From assembly GCF_037975245.1 (NCBI RefSeq), contig NC_092562.1:23987554-24051553 (forward strand): DNA of 64,000 nt, written 5' to 3'. The notes beneath the pieces are model-generated. The model was not told the origin of the DNA. It saw nothing but the letters and a program-made list of their open reading frames with translations, and ran no database searches. Every line of letters starts with the position of its first letter. The stretch's first letter is position 1. The position numbers were made by a program, and so were the translations under genes. Shown here one piece after another: positions 12,511 through 25,035 of this stretch. Source of the DNA: Apostichopus japonicus. Taxonomy: Eukaryota; Echinodermata; Holothuroidea; Aspidochirotida; Stichopodidae.

Positions 12511-13297
12511 GTAACATTCACTTTGCTTCCTTGCTTACCTGTCCACTCACAAAACTGAGCACTCTCACTCTATCTTTCCAAAAGTGAAAGTTTGGTTGAC
12601 ATCTTGAGCACGTACTCTGTCAGCCATATTTTGATCATTCACATCCAGTCAAAATTGCTGTTCCTTCTTCTACCAAACTTTGAGATAAATAAGTACATGT
12701 ATATTAAGCTCACGCAAATATCAAAGCTATTGTTCTATCTGAATTTTGTAATGAAAATTTAGTTGTTTGTATAAAAACTGTTCATCCTTTTTAGTCTTTT
12801 GTATTTGTCTCCCTGTATATCATTGAAGGATTCAATTTGCAATGCTGTAATCATTATCTACGTATAGGACCCTATCTCTTAGCTATTTATGAATCAAATG
12901 CTCATTGTTATCTTGCTACTTGTGTTTTCTGATTGACTGATTGGAATCACATGAGTTGCTGCTCCATTTTGATTGGATGTTCTGCAAAACTCAGATTGAT
13001 CAAATTAACAGACTTCACATCACCTCAGTCTGTTCTTTCATTATGACTATATTTAAATTGTGCTCCTTCACGCTCAGAAGGTCTCAATTTTCAGACTGAA
13101 GTACTACGGTATGTATTGAAAGTGTTAATTGATTCTATAGCCATAGCATATATTTTAAGCAAAATACGTAAGCACGTAGTACAAATGGACATGGTAATTT
13201 AGTACAAGTTATATTATTTTCATTGGAGATCTCCTTGAAATAAATATGGTTCATTACTTTGCTGATTGTTCCTTTCTGTTATGGATTTTATCTACAG
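12511..13297 (+). other. Intron between EGF2 and EGF3, copy A
   Basis: A 787-base intron, colinear with 61310-62300 in copy B. I see no other feature in it. Confidence 0.75.
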
Positions 13298-13432
13298 AAT
13301 GCAGCGACGGCAAGTTTGGAGCTGGTTGCAAACAGGACTGCCACTGTTCCAATGGGTCAGGTTGCGCCAGTGACACTGGTGTCTGCAGCAACGGCATATG
13401 TGCAGATGGTTACAAAGGTGTTAACTGTCAAG
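13298..13432 (+). pseudogene. Tie-like EGF3 exon, copy A (open frame)
   Basis: A 45-codon exon, phase 1-1, with a CTACAG acceptor and GTAATT donor. It encodes ECSDGKFGAGCKQDCHC, then CASDTGVC and GYKGVNCQ. This corresponds to Tie2 EGF3 (GFYGPDCKLRCSC and GWQGLQC). Seven of 135 bases and six residues differ from copy B. The frame is open. Confidence 0.83.
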
Positions 13433-14497
13433 GTAATTTGGGAGGCAGACCAAAACTGAAAAAGGGTATAGGAACAGAAAATTTTAAGTTTTAAGAAAAC
13501 CAAAAAAGATAGCTGAAATATTTTGCCCAGTTTGTTATTGGCCACACTTCAAAGGTCAGTAAGTGGTTAGAATTAGGGTCAACTGGTGATTTGACCTGCT
13601 TGTCATTAACATATTATCAGGGGGAGTCGATTCGTTTCGTTTTGATTGTTGTTATGTTATCTGGGCAAAAGCAAGTTTACCAATTGATAGAAATGCATAT
13701 TTCAAATTTTCCATCTTCTTTTGCTTTTCTTTAATAATCACCATATTGGAGAGAGGGAAGAGGGAGGTGTCCCTGTTTACATTATTAAATTATAGTATCT
13801 ATATTTAAATCTCAATTAACAGTCAGAGATAAAACTTATATTTCATTGATGAAAAGAGGAACATGTTTTATATGCATCCTGATGAAATCCACCAAGCAGC
13901 AATTCCTACATAGTGTTATGGAGATACTGATCAGTGAAATTGTCACAGTTTGTATAATAAAGTGAACTTGAAGCAAACATGTATGATATCATAGTTTGCA
14001 CACTCACAGCAAACTATTCTGTTGACTTATTTGCCACTTGAAATGCTGTGACCTTGGTTTGCATATGGTTCAAACTTTACATTTGAGGATCTGTGTAGAT
14101 AATAATAAACCAACGTAAGAATGTAGTCTGCTCATAGTGAGATATACGTTGCTATACCATGTAAGCAGAAAATGGATGACTGTGCATATTAAAGGAAAAT
14201 ATAACACAAAACTTGTCAGTGTAAATATAAAAATTTTCCTCCGGACTTTACTTTTCACCTAGATATGCATATTCTCCTGGTTACATTTTGTTTTAAGCAT
14301 AAGACTAAGTGCCTCTTTTAATCGTAGTACAACCAAGGAGGTAAAATAGATCCATGATACTACTAATATCAATATCTGAGGTTGATTGTTCCTGTCAAAA
14401 TTTGTTTATTTATGATACATATATGGTGTCTGTAGAAATGTGGTAAATTGTCCTCGTGATTACACCTTCTTTTTCTGTGTTCTTTTTCTCCTCTCAG
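13433..14497 (+). other. Intron between EGF3 and EGF4, copy A
   Basis: A 1.07-kb intron, colinear with 62436-63570. Its CTCTCAG acceptor is intact. I see no other feature in it. Confidence 0.7.
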
Positions 14498-14644
14498 TTG
14501 AAGATCCATGTCATGTTGGTACTTACGGTGACCTTTGCACATAGCCCTGCTCGTGTTCCCCAGACGATGATTGTCAAGAAGTTTAAGATAATTGTTAGAG
14601 AGGTTATGCGGAGCCTTGGACTGGCCCAGCATGTGATAATAATT
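14498..14644 (+). pseudogene. Tie-like EGF4 exon, copy A, three in-frame stops
   Basis: This exon has the same 147-base length, acceptor (CTCTCAG) and donor (GTATGT) as copy B 63571-63717. In the phase set by the preceding exons it reads VEDPCHVGTYGDLCT and then meets TAG at 14542-14544, TAA at 14584-14586 and TAG at 14596-14598. A cysteine codon is also changed to TAT at 14605-14607. The lesions are substitutions, with no net length change. Because both splice sites survive and the exon is phase 1-1, skipping it would keep the frame. Reading through it would end the protein inside EGF4. About 21 of 147 bases differ from copy B, consistent with relaxed constraint. Confidence 0.9.
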
Positions 14645-15108
14645 GTATGTCTTACCAAAAATTTGATTGCATATCATGTTGAATACTCTCTTCGAACATT
14701 CTCTCTTTCAAATCTTGAGTATGACTAATTTGCTATCACACTGTTTTTTCGTAATACAAGTTTCCATTGCAACGCTCAAATCTGAATATAAATAATGTAC
14801 TTCTCAATTTGTAGCTGCACATCGCAATAATTCTTTTGAAACCTACATCTGTTTAGCACAGGTAGCACTAATATAGTTGTTGTAACGAACACATTTAAAA
14901 GCAGGTAATTATTGAGTATTTGTAGGGATCTTACCATGAATATTCAAAGGCAATATCCAGAAAACTGACTAGAGTATGGAACCATTAAGAATGAACTAAG
15001 GAGACCTCTAAGAGTCACCAGGGTACTCTACTCTTCCATTCTGCTATGGTACACTTTTCAAGATGACATGCCAAGGCTACCATCAATCATCTGTGGTTTA
15101 GTTGGTAG
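14645..15108 (+). other. Region after duplicated block
   Basis: Similarity to copy B ends within about 10-15 bases of the EGF4 donor. No further receptor exon, promoter or RNA gene is visible before the LTR element. Confidence 0.6.
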
Positions 15109-15423
15109 TGCTGTGTTTTCGTTGGCAGGGTTGATTAATTAGACATCTAAAGATAATTAGCAATATTCAGAAACACGATTAAGGTCTGATTCGACTCCGA
15201 TTTATTGATATTATCTCTGCGTTTGAATATTTTCTGTCAACACACTCCCAGAACGTGACTCCCGTCTGAACCAGCAAAGGTCCTTCCAGAAGCTTCGATC
15301 TGGGTCCCTTGACCAAATCATATGACATACACAATAATGAATAATTATGAATCAATAACCAATTACAATACTGAAGATTATCTTTGATTTTACCGAGAGG
15401 CATTGGAAATCCTGTAAACAACA
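15109..15423 (-). repeat. 3' LTR of the gypsy-like element
   Basis: A 315-base direct repeat of 25058-25386. Read on the minus strand it starts TGTTGTTTACAGG and ends ACACAGCA. It is flanked on its outer side by GTAG. Confidence 0.88.
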
Positions 15424-16270
15424 TCCCATTTATATATTTTTTTTAAAAGAGAAAATAAAACTTCTCTTTTTTTGTTTCCCTCCCCCTATCCAACTGGATA
15501 AGATTAATCAATCTAATCATTATAACTAATTGTTTTCTTCCCAAACCCATAAACGACTGCAAATAAGATTTATAACATATTTACATCGTCAAACACTGGT
15601 GTGCTTGATGGAATTCACTTTCATGCTAACTTTAAAAATTGTAACCTCTACGCTTTAAGTTTTGTTTGCTTGCTTTGAAAATATATATATAAAAAAAAAA
15701 TCTTCACCGTGAAAATGATATACAAATCTGTTCAGAGTCTACTTGACCTCCGTTAAGCGCAGACAGTGTGTAAGGTAACCATCTTCACCTTCTTTCTCTT
15801 TTTTCCTTTTGAAAAACTTCACACTGACAATTCTTTCAAATACAGGTGCGCTCTGGACGTGAGTGATCAAGTTGCTCCTAGTAAGGTACCAAATATAATA
15901 ATTCAAGCAAAATGAAGTCCAATCTGTTTTGATTAACTCTCAAACTAACTTTCCGCCTTACTCATATCATGACAGAACTTTCTTAGAAGTACATATTTCC
16001 TTGAATAAAAACTTCTTTAACATTGTCACAAACCAAATGATAATTTGAAGACAACAATTGTACTGCAAACATATAACATGTTAATGAAATACTCATGTTT
16101 TAGTGGAGGGGGATGCGTTTTTCGAGGTATAAACATATAGGTACATATGTTAATTTGGTAACATTGTAAATTCAAAAATCTAAACATATAATCCTTTGAA
16201 CAGTTTTCTAGGATTACCGAACTTTTGAATCTTGGTATTCTCTAAAACTTCTTTAACCAGGTTTTCGATA

Positions 16271-17548
16271 TTAGCGTACTTGTCTATTGACCACCAAAAA
16301 ACGAACTCTTGTATCTTTCTCGCAAGTTGACTTTTGAAATGAAAGTAAAATTTGCAAATGACCTGACTTAAAGCTTTTTATTTCAATATCCATAAAAAGA
16401 TTTGTTGGAGCTTCCAAAATTAATATCAACTGTTGCTGTAGTTTCTCTTTGTCAGTAGTACGTGGGATTCCCAAACCCTGATTTTCTGAAATATGTTTAA
16501 AATGTTCATTCAAATCAACTGCATCTATTTTATCACAACAGTCTATGTCTCTTAAAGAAACACCCGATAAAACTTTATCGTTTTCATGATGAATTGAAGA
16601 CTTCCAGACAGTGTGTCATTTGGCTGAAGGTTATGTCTCTCACCCAAAGCTTCTTTCAATTTTGAACATTTGTAATGATTTTGATATCATTAGAACTTCA
16701 TATGAAACATGGTTTGAGACGATTGAAACTAAACACATCATTAAGGATTTCTCCTGTTATAGTAGATATAACATAATGAGTTCGATCTAAAACCTCATGA
16801 ACGACCAAGGGTCCGCATCATTCTGCTGAAATACGCTTAGAGTTAGCTGTCAGAGAGGAAGAGGTAGGCTTGGAAAGATAAACCAACTGTCAAATGTTGC
16901 GGTTCTTGCCCAAAAACTAACTCAAATGGACTATAGTTTCCCAAAAATGGTGATGAGAAGGAGTTGTATGCACAGCATGTTGTAGGAATACACCTTACCC
17001 TATCATTTCCGAGCTGATTGAGATTAACCTTCAACAAGTTTGACACATTCTCTGGTACTGCCAACTGCACATTGAAATCATTTTTCTTGTTACAGACAAA
17101 TAAATGAAACAAAACTCCATCAGAGAGGATATACTCTTCAGACTTCAACTGAACTGACTTTGTCGACTCTGTCCTTCGGTAATATATCATATGACAGATA
17201 ATCGTACACTGGTTTGAAGAAAGGGGAAACTTCTTGTTCCTTCCATAATTCATGTTTATCAACTGGCAAATTAAAGTCACGAATTATCTTTCTCTTAATA
17301 ACACTCATGAGCTTATCTAATTCAGCTTGTTTTGGCAAATGCCGTGTGACCAAATTGTCTATCCTAGAAATGAGTGGTTTTGTTGGAGAGTACAACACAG
17401 GTGGTACTTCTTTTTGGTCATGATGTAGCATTCTAGTTATATCAACTAGTCTTGGCTCAGGCAAGTTCTGAATTTTATCAGACTGAACAGCAATAGGTGG
17501 AGGCACTGGTACATTTGGAATGTTACTAGTACCAATTTCATTTACCAC
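16271..17548 (-). pseudogene. Integrase-region remnant of LTR element
   Basis: Minus-strand frames contain the upstream part of a gypsy integrase (EEYILSDGVLFHL and VQLAVPENVS). They then jump almost directly to its C-terminal part (YSPFELVFGQEP). The catalytic core that normally lies between these is not visible, which implies an internal deletion. A further remnant frame lies at 16271-16513. Several frameshifts are present. No activity is expected. Confidence 0.75.
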
Positions 17549-17716
17549 ATTGTTTGTGATGGGTTGATTACCTTGGTTTTCTACTGTAGGTTGTTTTAAA
17601 CTTTGAGTACCTGACCTTGAAGAGGTGGATTTAGATGACTCCCCAGAACTATCTGCATTTCCTGTGACTTCAGTTTGTTTCTATGAAAACAAGGCTGGAA
17701 TTGTGATTCCCATTTT

Positions 17717-18960
17717 CTAAGCATAAGAGCGGGTGACTATTGGGTTGGCAAATTCAGGATAGCCATCATCATCTGCCGAAAATGCTACAGGAATGATTTG
17801 ATCAATTTTTGAATAATCCTCTCTGCGTGATCTTGATAGAAGATCGGCCAAGACTATTTCTGTATCCTTCTTGTAACCAATTTGAAAGGAATAATCTGAC
17901 AATTTGGGAAGCAGTTTTGCAAACGTGGTGTAGGTGCTTCATCCTTAGATTTTAAAATCTGGACAATTGCTGAGTGGTCAACAAGGAATTGAACGTACAC
18001 CCCTTAAGTAAATGTCTGAATGCTAATACATTGATAAACAGTCCGAATAATTATAATTCTGTAACACTGTAATTCTGATATGCTCTAGGCAGTATTTTGG
18101 AATAATAACCAAGAAGATTCTCTCAACCATCAACACTTTGAGTAATATATTAAGAACCTGTGGCAACTCTAGATGTATCACCGTACACTGAAAATGTACC
18201 TTCCTTCTTCGGTAAATGCAATATGGTAGGACTTGTCATTAATACCTTAACTTTGGAAAATAAAATTTCACACTCTTCTGTCCATATAAAGTGTTTGTGC
18301 TTTCTGGACAAACAATGCAGAGGTCGCAAAATGGTCTGGACATGTGGGAAAAACCCTGATATGTAATTTATTGTACCCACAAAACGTCTAGCTTCTTTGG
18401 CAGTGGTAGGTCTTGGCATATTGCGGATAGCTGCACACCTATCAGCAAGTGGCTGTATGGTGGCATTCCCTTACTCATTCACTGTAACACCATGTCCCAT
18501 ATAAATCACTTGTTTACAGAAAAACTTGCATTTCTAGGGAATAATCTTTAATCCATTCCATGCAAGTGCCTGGAAAATACTTGCTAAATGTTGTTTATGC
18601 GACACTTTATCTTGACTGAACACAATTATGTCATCATGGTGTGCAATACAAAAGTTTCTGGAATTCTGCACTTGACCCAGTACTCCATCTATTTTGGCTT
18701 GAAAAACACCTGGTGATACATTTAATCCCTGTGCAAGACGCTTGTAATAGTAATGTTTGCCTTCATTAAACGATGAAACACCTGTATACTTTTGAGCACA
18801 TTTAGTCAAAGAAAAAACTGCAGACTTAAGATCCATCACACTCAAAGCAGTTGCATTTGAATTTCCAATACGCATCATGGTTTCTGCTAGTAATGGAAAG
18901 GGATGATTTATCCGTTTGATGCGTCAATTCAAGTTTCTAAAATCAATCACAACTCGCTTT
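17717..18960 (-). pseudogene. Reverse transcriptase and RNase H remnant
   Basis: Minus-strand frames 18534-18878 and 18150-18419 show gypsy reverse-transcriptase landmarks. LAQGLNVSPGVFQ is followed by the catalytic box region, which reads HHDDIIVFS, so the residue before the DD pair is unusual. FVGTINYISGFFPHVQTILRPL then marks the connection domain. The end of RNase H is seen at 17717-17902 (VLADLLSRSR). In-frame stops interrupt the region, for example near 18537 and 18470. Confidence 0.85.
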
Positions 18961-19647
18961 TCACTTGTGCCTTTCTTCGACACAAGCAAAACAGGAAGGT
19001 GTTAGATGAATGACCAACACCAAGAATTCCCAAAGTAACTAGTTTATCCATCTCCTTCTCAATGATAAGTTTATCCGACTAAGTCTTAAAGAAAGGTCGA
19101 ATGAAAAATGGTTCATTGTTCTCTAGTTCAAAATCAATTTCATGACCATGACAAGTTGAAAGTTCATTATACAAGGAAAATGCATCCCTATGCTTTAATA
19201 ACATATTGTGAAAATCTGATCTCTCTTCCAAATCAAGAATGCTCTCAGACAAATTCACATGCTAACTAAAAAAATCTTCCTCAGTCATATCCAGTAACGG
19301 ATCATGAGAATCTAGATAAGGATACTGGTTGTATTGTCTCAAAGTTTGTTGAGATGAGACTTCTGAATCTAAATTAATCCTTTCAGCAATATGTAAGAAG
19401 TTCAAAACTCTAGAGTAACATCCTGAGTAATATGTGCTACATCATTCAGATTCAAATGAGCCACTGGTTTACTTCGTACAAAGAACTTCCTTATTTGGCT
19501 TGTATTTGTAACCCGAATGAGAGTTCTTCCCTTCCTCAAATTTACCAACATTTGAGATGGGCACATCTGAGCTAAAAAAAAACATTAAAACTCCAACACA
19601 ACTTTACGATTTCTCAAAAATGATGGTACTCTAGCTTGCATATTTTT

Positions 19648-20060
19648 TTAAATATTTTTTTGACCTGGTTGAAAAGTTACATTAGATACAGGTTTGAAAT
19701 ACACCTTTTTCGGTTTGATCTGACAACAGCTACCTCTGAAATTTAACATACCATCTAACAATCTTACAGTTTTATTTCCCAAAATCAAGTCAAATCCCGC
19801 TAAATTATCTGCAATCACAGCACTTACTTTAACGCGAGGACTATGAATTGTAATCTCAAAGTTAATCACATGCGAAGAAGTTAAGAATTTACCATTGCAC
19901 AACTTGAAGTGAATGGATTCAACTTTCTTTAGCGTCACAGATGACAAATAATGAGATTTACGAACAAATTACCCAGAAATGATCGACCTGGTAGCACCAC
20001 TGTCAAATAAAATCAACACATTTTGATCGCCTGGTAGTGTACCTTTCACACGATTTTTTG
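19648..20060 (-). pseudogene. Aspartic protease remnant of LTR element
   Basis: The minus-strand codons at 19990-20004 read DSGAT, the retroelement aspartic protease active-site signature, followed soon by a TAA. The next open frame (19648-19947) continues with SSHVINFEITIHSP and GFDLILGNK, typical of the rest of the protease domain. Confidence 0.78.
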
Positions 20061-20342
20061 AATCCAAGTTAAGTGTAACATCAACATCTTGACCTAAATG
20101 TTTGGCTGAAGTCATAGATTCTACACTTTGTTCTTGCCGCTGGGGGCCTTACAACGAGCGCTATTGCGGACTCCCCTTACTACAAATTTTGATTACTCGT
20201 GTTGCCAGCACCAGCACCTGGGGTATTAGTTTCCTCATTGCCACCTGCAACTTGCAGGGAGCTGCTACGTTAGAGTAGCAGCTCCCTGTTGCCACTATTA
20301 AAAAGTCTTTTATAACGTTGTTCCAACATGCTGTCTTTGACG

Positions 20343-20384
20343 ACATTGTCGCCACTTGTGACCAGGTGATAAACAAAAATCACA
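20343..20384 (-). pseudogene. CCHC zinc knuckle of gag nucleocapsid
   Basis: The minus strand reads CDFCLSPGHKWRQC, a CX2CX4HX4C knuckle. It lies between the gag frame and the protease, as expected for a Ty3/gypsy element. Confidence 0.8.
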
Positions 20385-20464
20385 AATCATTGGTCTCTGG
20401 TAAAGTCCTGATTTCGCCTGTTAGGAGAATTTTGCAAGTCCCGTGTGTAGGGGGACGAGATCGA

Positions 20465-21075
20465 TCACTGTTCACTTGTTTCATATCTCACTAGAACTAG
20501 TAGCGGAGTATGACGTTTCATCCAGATGAATGTGATGAGCATATAGATCAAAATAGCACTGAGCTCTATCAACGTAAGTTTGTACATGTCATTTGCAGCT
20601 GACATTAATACTGATGCTCTGCACTGGGGTGGAAAAGTACTCAAAAATTTGTCTCTTACTTGAGTATCAACATCATCATAATTGATTTTGCGTGCTGCCT
20701 CTCTGATTTTACCTAGATGCACTTCTGCACTGTTCCCTTCTGTATATGAAAGGTTTGAGAAGTCATTAACTAAAGCAAACTTTGACTTGCTTGGACTAAA
20801 CCTTGCAATAAATGTCTCCCTCAGATTTTGGATGGAAGTGAATGTTTCCTCCTCCATCCACAATCTCGCCTGGGCATGTAAGTTCTTTTAAGCGTTGAAA
20901 TGACTTTCTGTAAGGCATCATCAGACTCTGGGTTATTCAACTTATGTGATTCCAGATAACCTCTAAAGAGCAAAGAGTGTGCAGTAGATGCATCACTGTT
21001 GATGACACTACCATCAAATCTAGTTGGCAAAAAATCTGTTTGCCGTAATGGCGGTGGCTGTGCCATGATACACAA
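20465..21075 (-). pseudogene. Gag capsid remnant of LTR element
   Basis: Two overlapping minus-strand frames (20821-21075 and 20465-20863) together look like a gypsy capsid: ARLWMEEETFTS, FIARFSPSKSKF and then VRDKFLSTFPPQCR. A frameshift near 20880 separates them. Confidence 0.75.
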
Positions 21076-21636
21076 GAATAATACAACTTAGTTGTGAACT
21101 TGAAGCAACATGCAAGCGTGAAAATGTGCCTAGAGGCTTTGAGAAAAAGCACAAGCACAACTTACTTTGATCAGTCAAAACCCATTGGTCTCACTAACTC
21201 TGTCTATTTCAATACATTTACTAGTATACTAGTAACACTAAACAGGTACAGCCCAATTAATGTGAGAAAAACAAAATGAACTCACTACAACGTATCCAAT
21301 GAGAAAACAAACTTAAATTCCGAAAGAAGTAATATGTACAATAATGCATAAATCAAGCAATGCATGAAAAAGAAAAAATGGTGACTGTTACGGTACTGTG
21401 GTAAGATCGGTCCTGGTATGATGATTAGGGTACCGTTATTCTCCGCACACGTTACTTTCCGCTGAAATGAAACGGTGTTTGTTAGCGGAAAACAACGTTT
21501 TTTTCAGCGTACCGTTTTTTTTTCTTTTTCTGGAGGAACAGAATGACTTACTGAAATGATTAGGCACATGGAAGGATTTAGGAGGATGGAGAAGATAGCA
21601 TTTAACTGTAGCAGGATAAAATATAGCTTCGATACT

Positions 21637-21885
21637 CAGGCGCGTAGCCAGGAATTTGCCAAGGGAGGGGCGAAACTGTAGATTCGGCATTGCAAACTAT
21701 CTAAGCGTAGCGCCACCATGTTAGCGCGAAGCGTACAAGAAAATTTTGGCTGAAAATACTTCGCAGATCGCTGGAAATGGCACTTCCCAGGCCTTGTAAG
21801 TTGCATCTTACCATTTTCTCTTTTGAAAATACTAGAGATATCATAAAAACATTAAAAAAAAAAAATGCCCTTGGCTACGCGCCTG
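21637..21885. mobile_element. hAT-type MITE nested in LTR element
   Basis: 249 bases with perfect 14-base terminal inverted repeats CAGGCGCGTAGCCA. The flanking 8-base duplications TCGATACT (21629-21636 and 21886-21893) are also perfect. The interior has no coding capacity. It inserted into the upstream internal region of the gypsy-like element, so it is younger than that element. Confidence 0.95.
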
Positions 21886-21893
21886 TCGATACT

Positions 21894-23677
21894 AGATTAT
21901 TATTAGGATAGCTAAGGTTGTAGCTTAGGCTGTAAGCACTAGCTTAGGCTGTAAGCACAAGTTTAATTTTAGTTAAACAGCGCCACTTTATGTGTTTGTA
22001 GTTTTCGATATGACGTGAAGGTGAAACTGGGTGAACTGCCGTGACGATTTGGTCTCGCATTCTCGATAAGTTTCATCCTTTAGGTGACGGGCGGAGGGGG
22101 TTGTGATATGTGTTATCATATTGATGGCACTATTGGCCGGCCTTGTAGCACTGTCAGTTAAGCTACAGAAAGTTTAAACATGTGTTGTAAATACAGCTTG
22201 AAGTAACACTATGATTTGTGATTTCAACGAAGTCTTATTTCAGGGGTGACGTGTCTTTTATGATATTTTCACATTAAACAATAACAGAGTACAGAGTGAG
22301 AACAAATAGGGCTATAGTATTATGTTAGTGGGTATTGCGTATGGTGTTTTAGTCATAATTCATAACCTCATTCAGTGTGTTTGTGAACGTTAGTAACAAT
22401 AGACCTAAGCCCGCAAAGTAAGAAGCCAAAATGGGAGCTGAGGTTGGGAGTTTGTTTATAGCGGTTGGTAAATACCGTAGCAAATTGCAGATTGGTCCCA
22501 ATTGCTCTTGAAACAGTTTATTTTGGTAACCTTAATCAGTGGTGGGGGCTGGTGAGGCAGAGTGGATCATGGGGCAGAGAGGATCATGGGGCACAGTGAT
22601 ACACTTCAAATAACTGAAAAGATATAGAATAAAAACAGTATGTATTGCTATTTATTTTACCATCACATCAAAAGCCTATAACTCCCAAAAGAATTAGCAG
22701 AGTGGCTGCAGTAGGCCTACCATGACAAATTTGAAATTTCATTTTCCAGTGTAATTGATGCTGCTCATCAAATGTTGTGTTTATACCAGGGTTTAGCCTA
22801 GTTTTACAGTTTGATGTTGATCTTTCGATTTATGCAAGCCAGTTGAGGTCGGTATGGAAAAAAATTACTGAGAAAATAGAAAAGCAATAACAGTAGGCTA
22901 TGGTCCCAATGTTTTGATGTTAGGCCAATATTAGTATTCATTGTTGAGTTTAGTGTGCTTATTACTATCAATTTTCTTGCTGCCTGTAAGATCACCTTGA
23001 GATCTTTTATTTCCCTGATGATCTTTTAACATGTGCAAATTAGTTGAGGTTAATATCAAAGTTGCATCTATTACAAGTAGGCTTTGGTTTCAATGTTTGG
23101 ATTTGGCCTATATTAATATTCATAGTTGAGTTTTAATGTGTTTATTACTCTTGCTGCCATTTAAATCCCCTTCAGCTTTCTAATTTGCTTGTCGATCTTT
23201 TGATATATGCAAATTAGTTAGCTAAGTTGTTCTTTTCTAATGATTCATTATGCCCCATGGAGTGAGCCAGTCTGAAAAAAAAATTGTTCAACCAATTTCT
23301 CCCCCACCACCGCCGCCCCCCCTCTCCCCCTACATTGTGCTTGAATAGATTTGAAATTTAAATTGTTGCTAGGTAGGTGCAGGGTATTGCAGTGAATTTA
23401 GCATTCATTTTATACATTCAGACACAAAAAAGAGAGAGAAAGGGTTTTTTTAGCAGTCAAAAAGTCTATTTACCAATAAACAAGTGTAACACATTTAATT
23501 AAAATTGGCGATTTATTAATAACGTTCAAAGGCAACAACAACACTTAAAGAGTTAATCATGGTTGAGCGTACTTGGGAACTACCCCAAGGCCATGCCCAT
23601 GCCCTCTTTTCTCCCCGTAGGGACAGGCGAGGAGTTAGTTCCTGTTACCTACATGTGGTTATCAACATCCAAATTGC
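21894..23677. other. LTR-element interior without recognised gene
   Basis: AT-rich sequence with short internal duplications, such as GGGGCAGAGAGGATCATGGG near 22572. At 23030-23230 there is a repeat of the phrase 'atgcaaattagttgaggtt' seen at 22830-23050. No coding signal is convincing. Confidence 0.5.
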
Positions 23678-24780
23678 TTAGCATCTTTGCACATGCCGTA
23701 GCAACCTATTCGTGGAGTGTGTCCCATCCTCAAATTCGTCCCAATAGTTCAATAATTTCTTTTGGATGTTTTTGAACCCTTTCCTCTCCACTCTCTTTAA
23801 TTTACCTTCTGACACAAGCAGAACTTGAAGTTTTACATAGCTGGCTGCTTCAAACATGGCCCACACAAGAGAATAAAAAGGACTCTTAGCCCCTACCTCC
23901 TTGTTAAGAGCATGGTGCCACCCTGTAAGGAAACAAGTTAAATAGCTGTTAATATACTTTGAGCAAAGTCTGCAACACGTTGAAATAGTAATTTAACAAA
24001 ACAGTTAAAAAAATTAGTTAAAGGATATAAAGTATCAACTCCTATCAATCAATTGATTGATAGGAGTTGACACTTTTACCGTCTACATCATTGTTGGTCT
24101 TGATGGATCTACGATACATGCACCATGCATCAGGTGCCCACAGTCCAATGCCCATCCAGGTCTGCCGGATATATGCGCAGAGGGCCTTCATTTCATCTGA
24201 TGCTACCTCCCTCGCCAGAACATCAAACTGGGGCCGGATTTGTCCCACTGGCAGCATGGGCAGAGCCATCATCTTTTTTATAAAGGACTGTGAGCCACTG
24301 TCAGTAAGAAGGCCGTTCTTAAACCTAAATTTTGCACCTAAAAAGGAAAGGTTGATAGCTTGATGAAAATACAATAACATATAACAAAACATATCAAAAA
24401 GAAATATATATCTATAACCACAACTTACACAAGGAAACCTTTCCAATGAAATAATGAAATTTTCTTTGTTTACCTTTCTCCACACTGCTTGACGCCAGTG
24501 AAAATTACACCCTAGAATGTTGACATTCGTGAAGATGGATTGAGCTCCTCTCCACATTGCTACCTCAAAATCCATTACCATCCGCCTCACTTTTCTGTAG
24601 TCTTTTTTCTTCTGTGAGCCATTACAGCAAACAACAAAGGTACTTGCTTAATACTTTCCCCTTGCTCATTAACGTCATTCGTTAGCCTACGACCACTCGA
24701 TAATAACGTTAGGCCTACTGTATACAGTATGTAACGTGAGGCTACGTCGGCTAGGTCCTTCAAATCTGGAAACATCTGGT
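23678..24780 (-). pseudogene. MULE-type transposase relic with introns
   Basis: Minus-strand fragments match the conserved parts of animal MULE transposase-domain proteins. They are VPLLFAVMAHRRKK, DFEVAMWRGAQSIF, GCNFHWRQAVWRKV, SFIKKMMALPMLP and WMYRRSIKTNNDV-like residues (here CMYRRSIKTNNDVDG). A GT..AG junction leads from the last of these to GWHHALNKEV at about 23922, and the C-terminal exon contains KNIQKKLLNYWDEFEDG. A one-base loss in an A run near 24606 and another frameshift near 24325 break the frame. It lies between the 5' LTR and gag of the gypsy-like element in the same orientation, most simply as a nested insertion. Confidence 0.78.
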
Positions 24781-25035
24781 CTTCAAAATAACAGTATTAG
24801 CAACCGAGGGCAGAAACATCTTCGTTTAAGTAGTCGATTACAAAGATAGCAATGGATTGTCCCATGGGTTAGATGAAGAGACTCACGTGTTAGGTTGCTA
24901 TTCAAATATAACACTTGGTTCTGGCTGGATCAGATAACGAAATAAACATGTGAGGCTGCTATCCAAATATAACAATAGGTTCTGGCTGGGGTAAAGACAG
25001 TCTCGGAACTCGCAAACGGGCAGTGGAATAAACTG

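Larger units (their letters stand above)
1..14655 (+). repeat. Segmental duplication, copy A of Tie-like 5' region
   Basis: This block aligns in the same orientation with about 50047-63729. It matches in five exons and in most intron sequence. For example, the first 250 bases match 50050-50280, and the intron after the Ig exon matches at roughly 95% over its first 120 bases. Homology begins before the window's left edge and fades just after the EGF4 donor site near 14655. Copy A carries insertions absent from copy B, at about 4020-4560 and 8280-12000 (the latter includes a hAT element). Copy B has its own extra blocks. The exon content says this is a 5' receptor fragment. No later receptor exon (Ig3, FN3, kinase) was seen between here and 46 kb. 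Confidence 0.93.
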
